A stretch of DNA of 64,000 nt from Zeugodacus cucurbitae (lineage: Eukaryota; Arthropoda; Insecta; Diptera; Tephritidae): assembly GCF_028554725.1 (NCBI RefSeq), contig NC_071669.1, positions 12,963,001 to 13,027,000 on the forward strand, read 5' to 3'. The notes under the pieces are model-generated. The model was not told where the DNA came from. It did no database searches and was given only the letters and a program-made list of their open reading frames with translations. Made by a program: the position numbers and the translations under genes. Below are positions 63,201-64,000 of the stretch, one piece after another (positions within the stretch are counted from its first letter, which is position 1; each line of letters begins with the position of its first letter).

Positions 63201-64000
63201 ATATTCACTTATAAATCGTTTTTTAAATTTTTTGGTCAGGTTCCCTCCAACTAACCAATTCTTCGAATTCTATTTATAGAACGGATGGTGCAGTGTTGAA
63301 TATTTTCTACACAGAAACCCAAATAAAGAGAAGATTCTTTCGAATCAAAAACATCCACTACTCTAGCATTATACACAAACATCGCTAAAATACAAATATC
63401 TAAAAAATTATATAATTTTCTAATCACGAAACTTCGGGAATGAGTTTTTTTCTGAATTCTGCAAAATAATTATATTAACTAGAAAATATATATACATAAT
63501 TTTTTAATACAGCTATTTCGAAAATGCCTTTTTTGGAATCCCGAATACCGAAAGTTATAATTATGGAATTCCGCATGTTTTTTTTTTTTATTTCTGAAAT
63601 ATCTAATTTGGCAACGTGTATAGCTATAAAATCCCGAAATTTTGGTACTGTTTTTTCGAATCCCGAAATGCAGAATTTGACAAAGTGTTTCGTTATAAAA
63701 TATTTTCAATTACGATATTCTCACCTTGTGCTGCAATCAACAGATACATCCTTCATGAGCTCCTTAAAAATAGGAAAGCCTTCAAAAAAACCAAAGGACA
63801 CAAAACATAAGCTTTCACAGACTAATATTACAGAGACCGTCGCTGTAAGAAACTGCATTTAAGCAGGCACAAAATCACTTGACCTCCCTTCCTCTTGGTA
63901 TGATGCACTAATTGGTATGAGATATGTATGGCCAACTGCTTATGAATGCGGAAACATGCATGCGTGCAATAAGCTGCATATTAGGAAACACCTGCTGCAT

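Larger units (their letters stand above)
57756..64000. other. First intron of the doublecortin gene (to window end)
   Basis: It begins with GTGAGTG. No further DCX-domain exon is recognised. It includes the 51-codon ORF at 58604, a box at 60215 shared with 26582, and short degenerate repeats at 63500-63720. The GC-rich segment 58850-59200 includes an exon-like segment (58886-58946). Confidence 0.5.

Overview
This is a stretch of dipteran (true fly) nuclear DNA. The base composition is AT-rich, introns are long with GTAAGT/GTGAGT donors and pyrimidine-rich acceptors, CA and CAA runs are common, and mariner remnants are scattered throughout. One dispersed repeat family (terminal 'tatactctcgcaa' and internal 'cgtggccccgccc'-type boxes) reminds me of higher flies such as Tephritidae. 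That genus-level impression is inference; the window itself does not prove it.

Two protein-coding genes on the + strand can be reconstructed. The first fills 1-17447. It is the 3' part (nine exons, 793 complete codons, in-phase junctions throughout) of a single-pass membrane protein of the Ig/fibronectin-III/DB-module type. The domain order is FN3, FN3, Ig, Ig, a 12-cysteine DB module, FN3, a transmembrane helix and a short cytoplasmic tail. The tail carries FENPTY and NPTIYEEL motifs. The 5' exons lie upstream of the window. The second gene starts at 56794 with an ATG exon. It encodes a low-complexity N-terminus followed by a doublecortin (DCX) domain and ends at a donor at 57755; the remaining exons lie downstream. 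That exon has a one-base reading-frame break near 57180.

Between the genes (about 17.5-55.9 kb) I find no convincing protein gene. The region holds copies of the dispersed repeat family (18561-19440, 19757-20935, 49190-50610 and a fragment near 51.7 kb). It also holds mariner remnants (27.7, 29.1 and 39.7 kb), a degenerate AT-rich tandem repeat (43.2-43.9 kb), an 86-bp tandem duplication (52.5 kb) and a 48-bp perfect inverted repeat (37.3 kb). Further mariner derivatives sit in introns of the first gene (4.4 and 13.5 kb), along with a ~390-bp (AAAAT)n array (16.4 kb).

The most novel-looking items are an intact 51-codon single-pass membrane small ORF at 58604-58759 inside the first intron of the doublecortin gene, the 48-bp perfect hairpin, the frame break in the doublecortin exon, and the set of internally deleted mariner elements. 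No prokaryotic-style systems (CRISPR, operons) are present, and I recognised no tRNA or rRNA gene.
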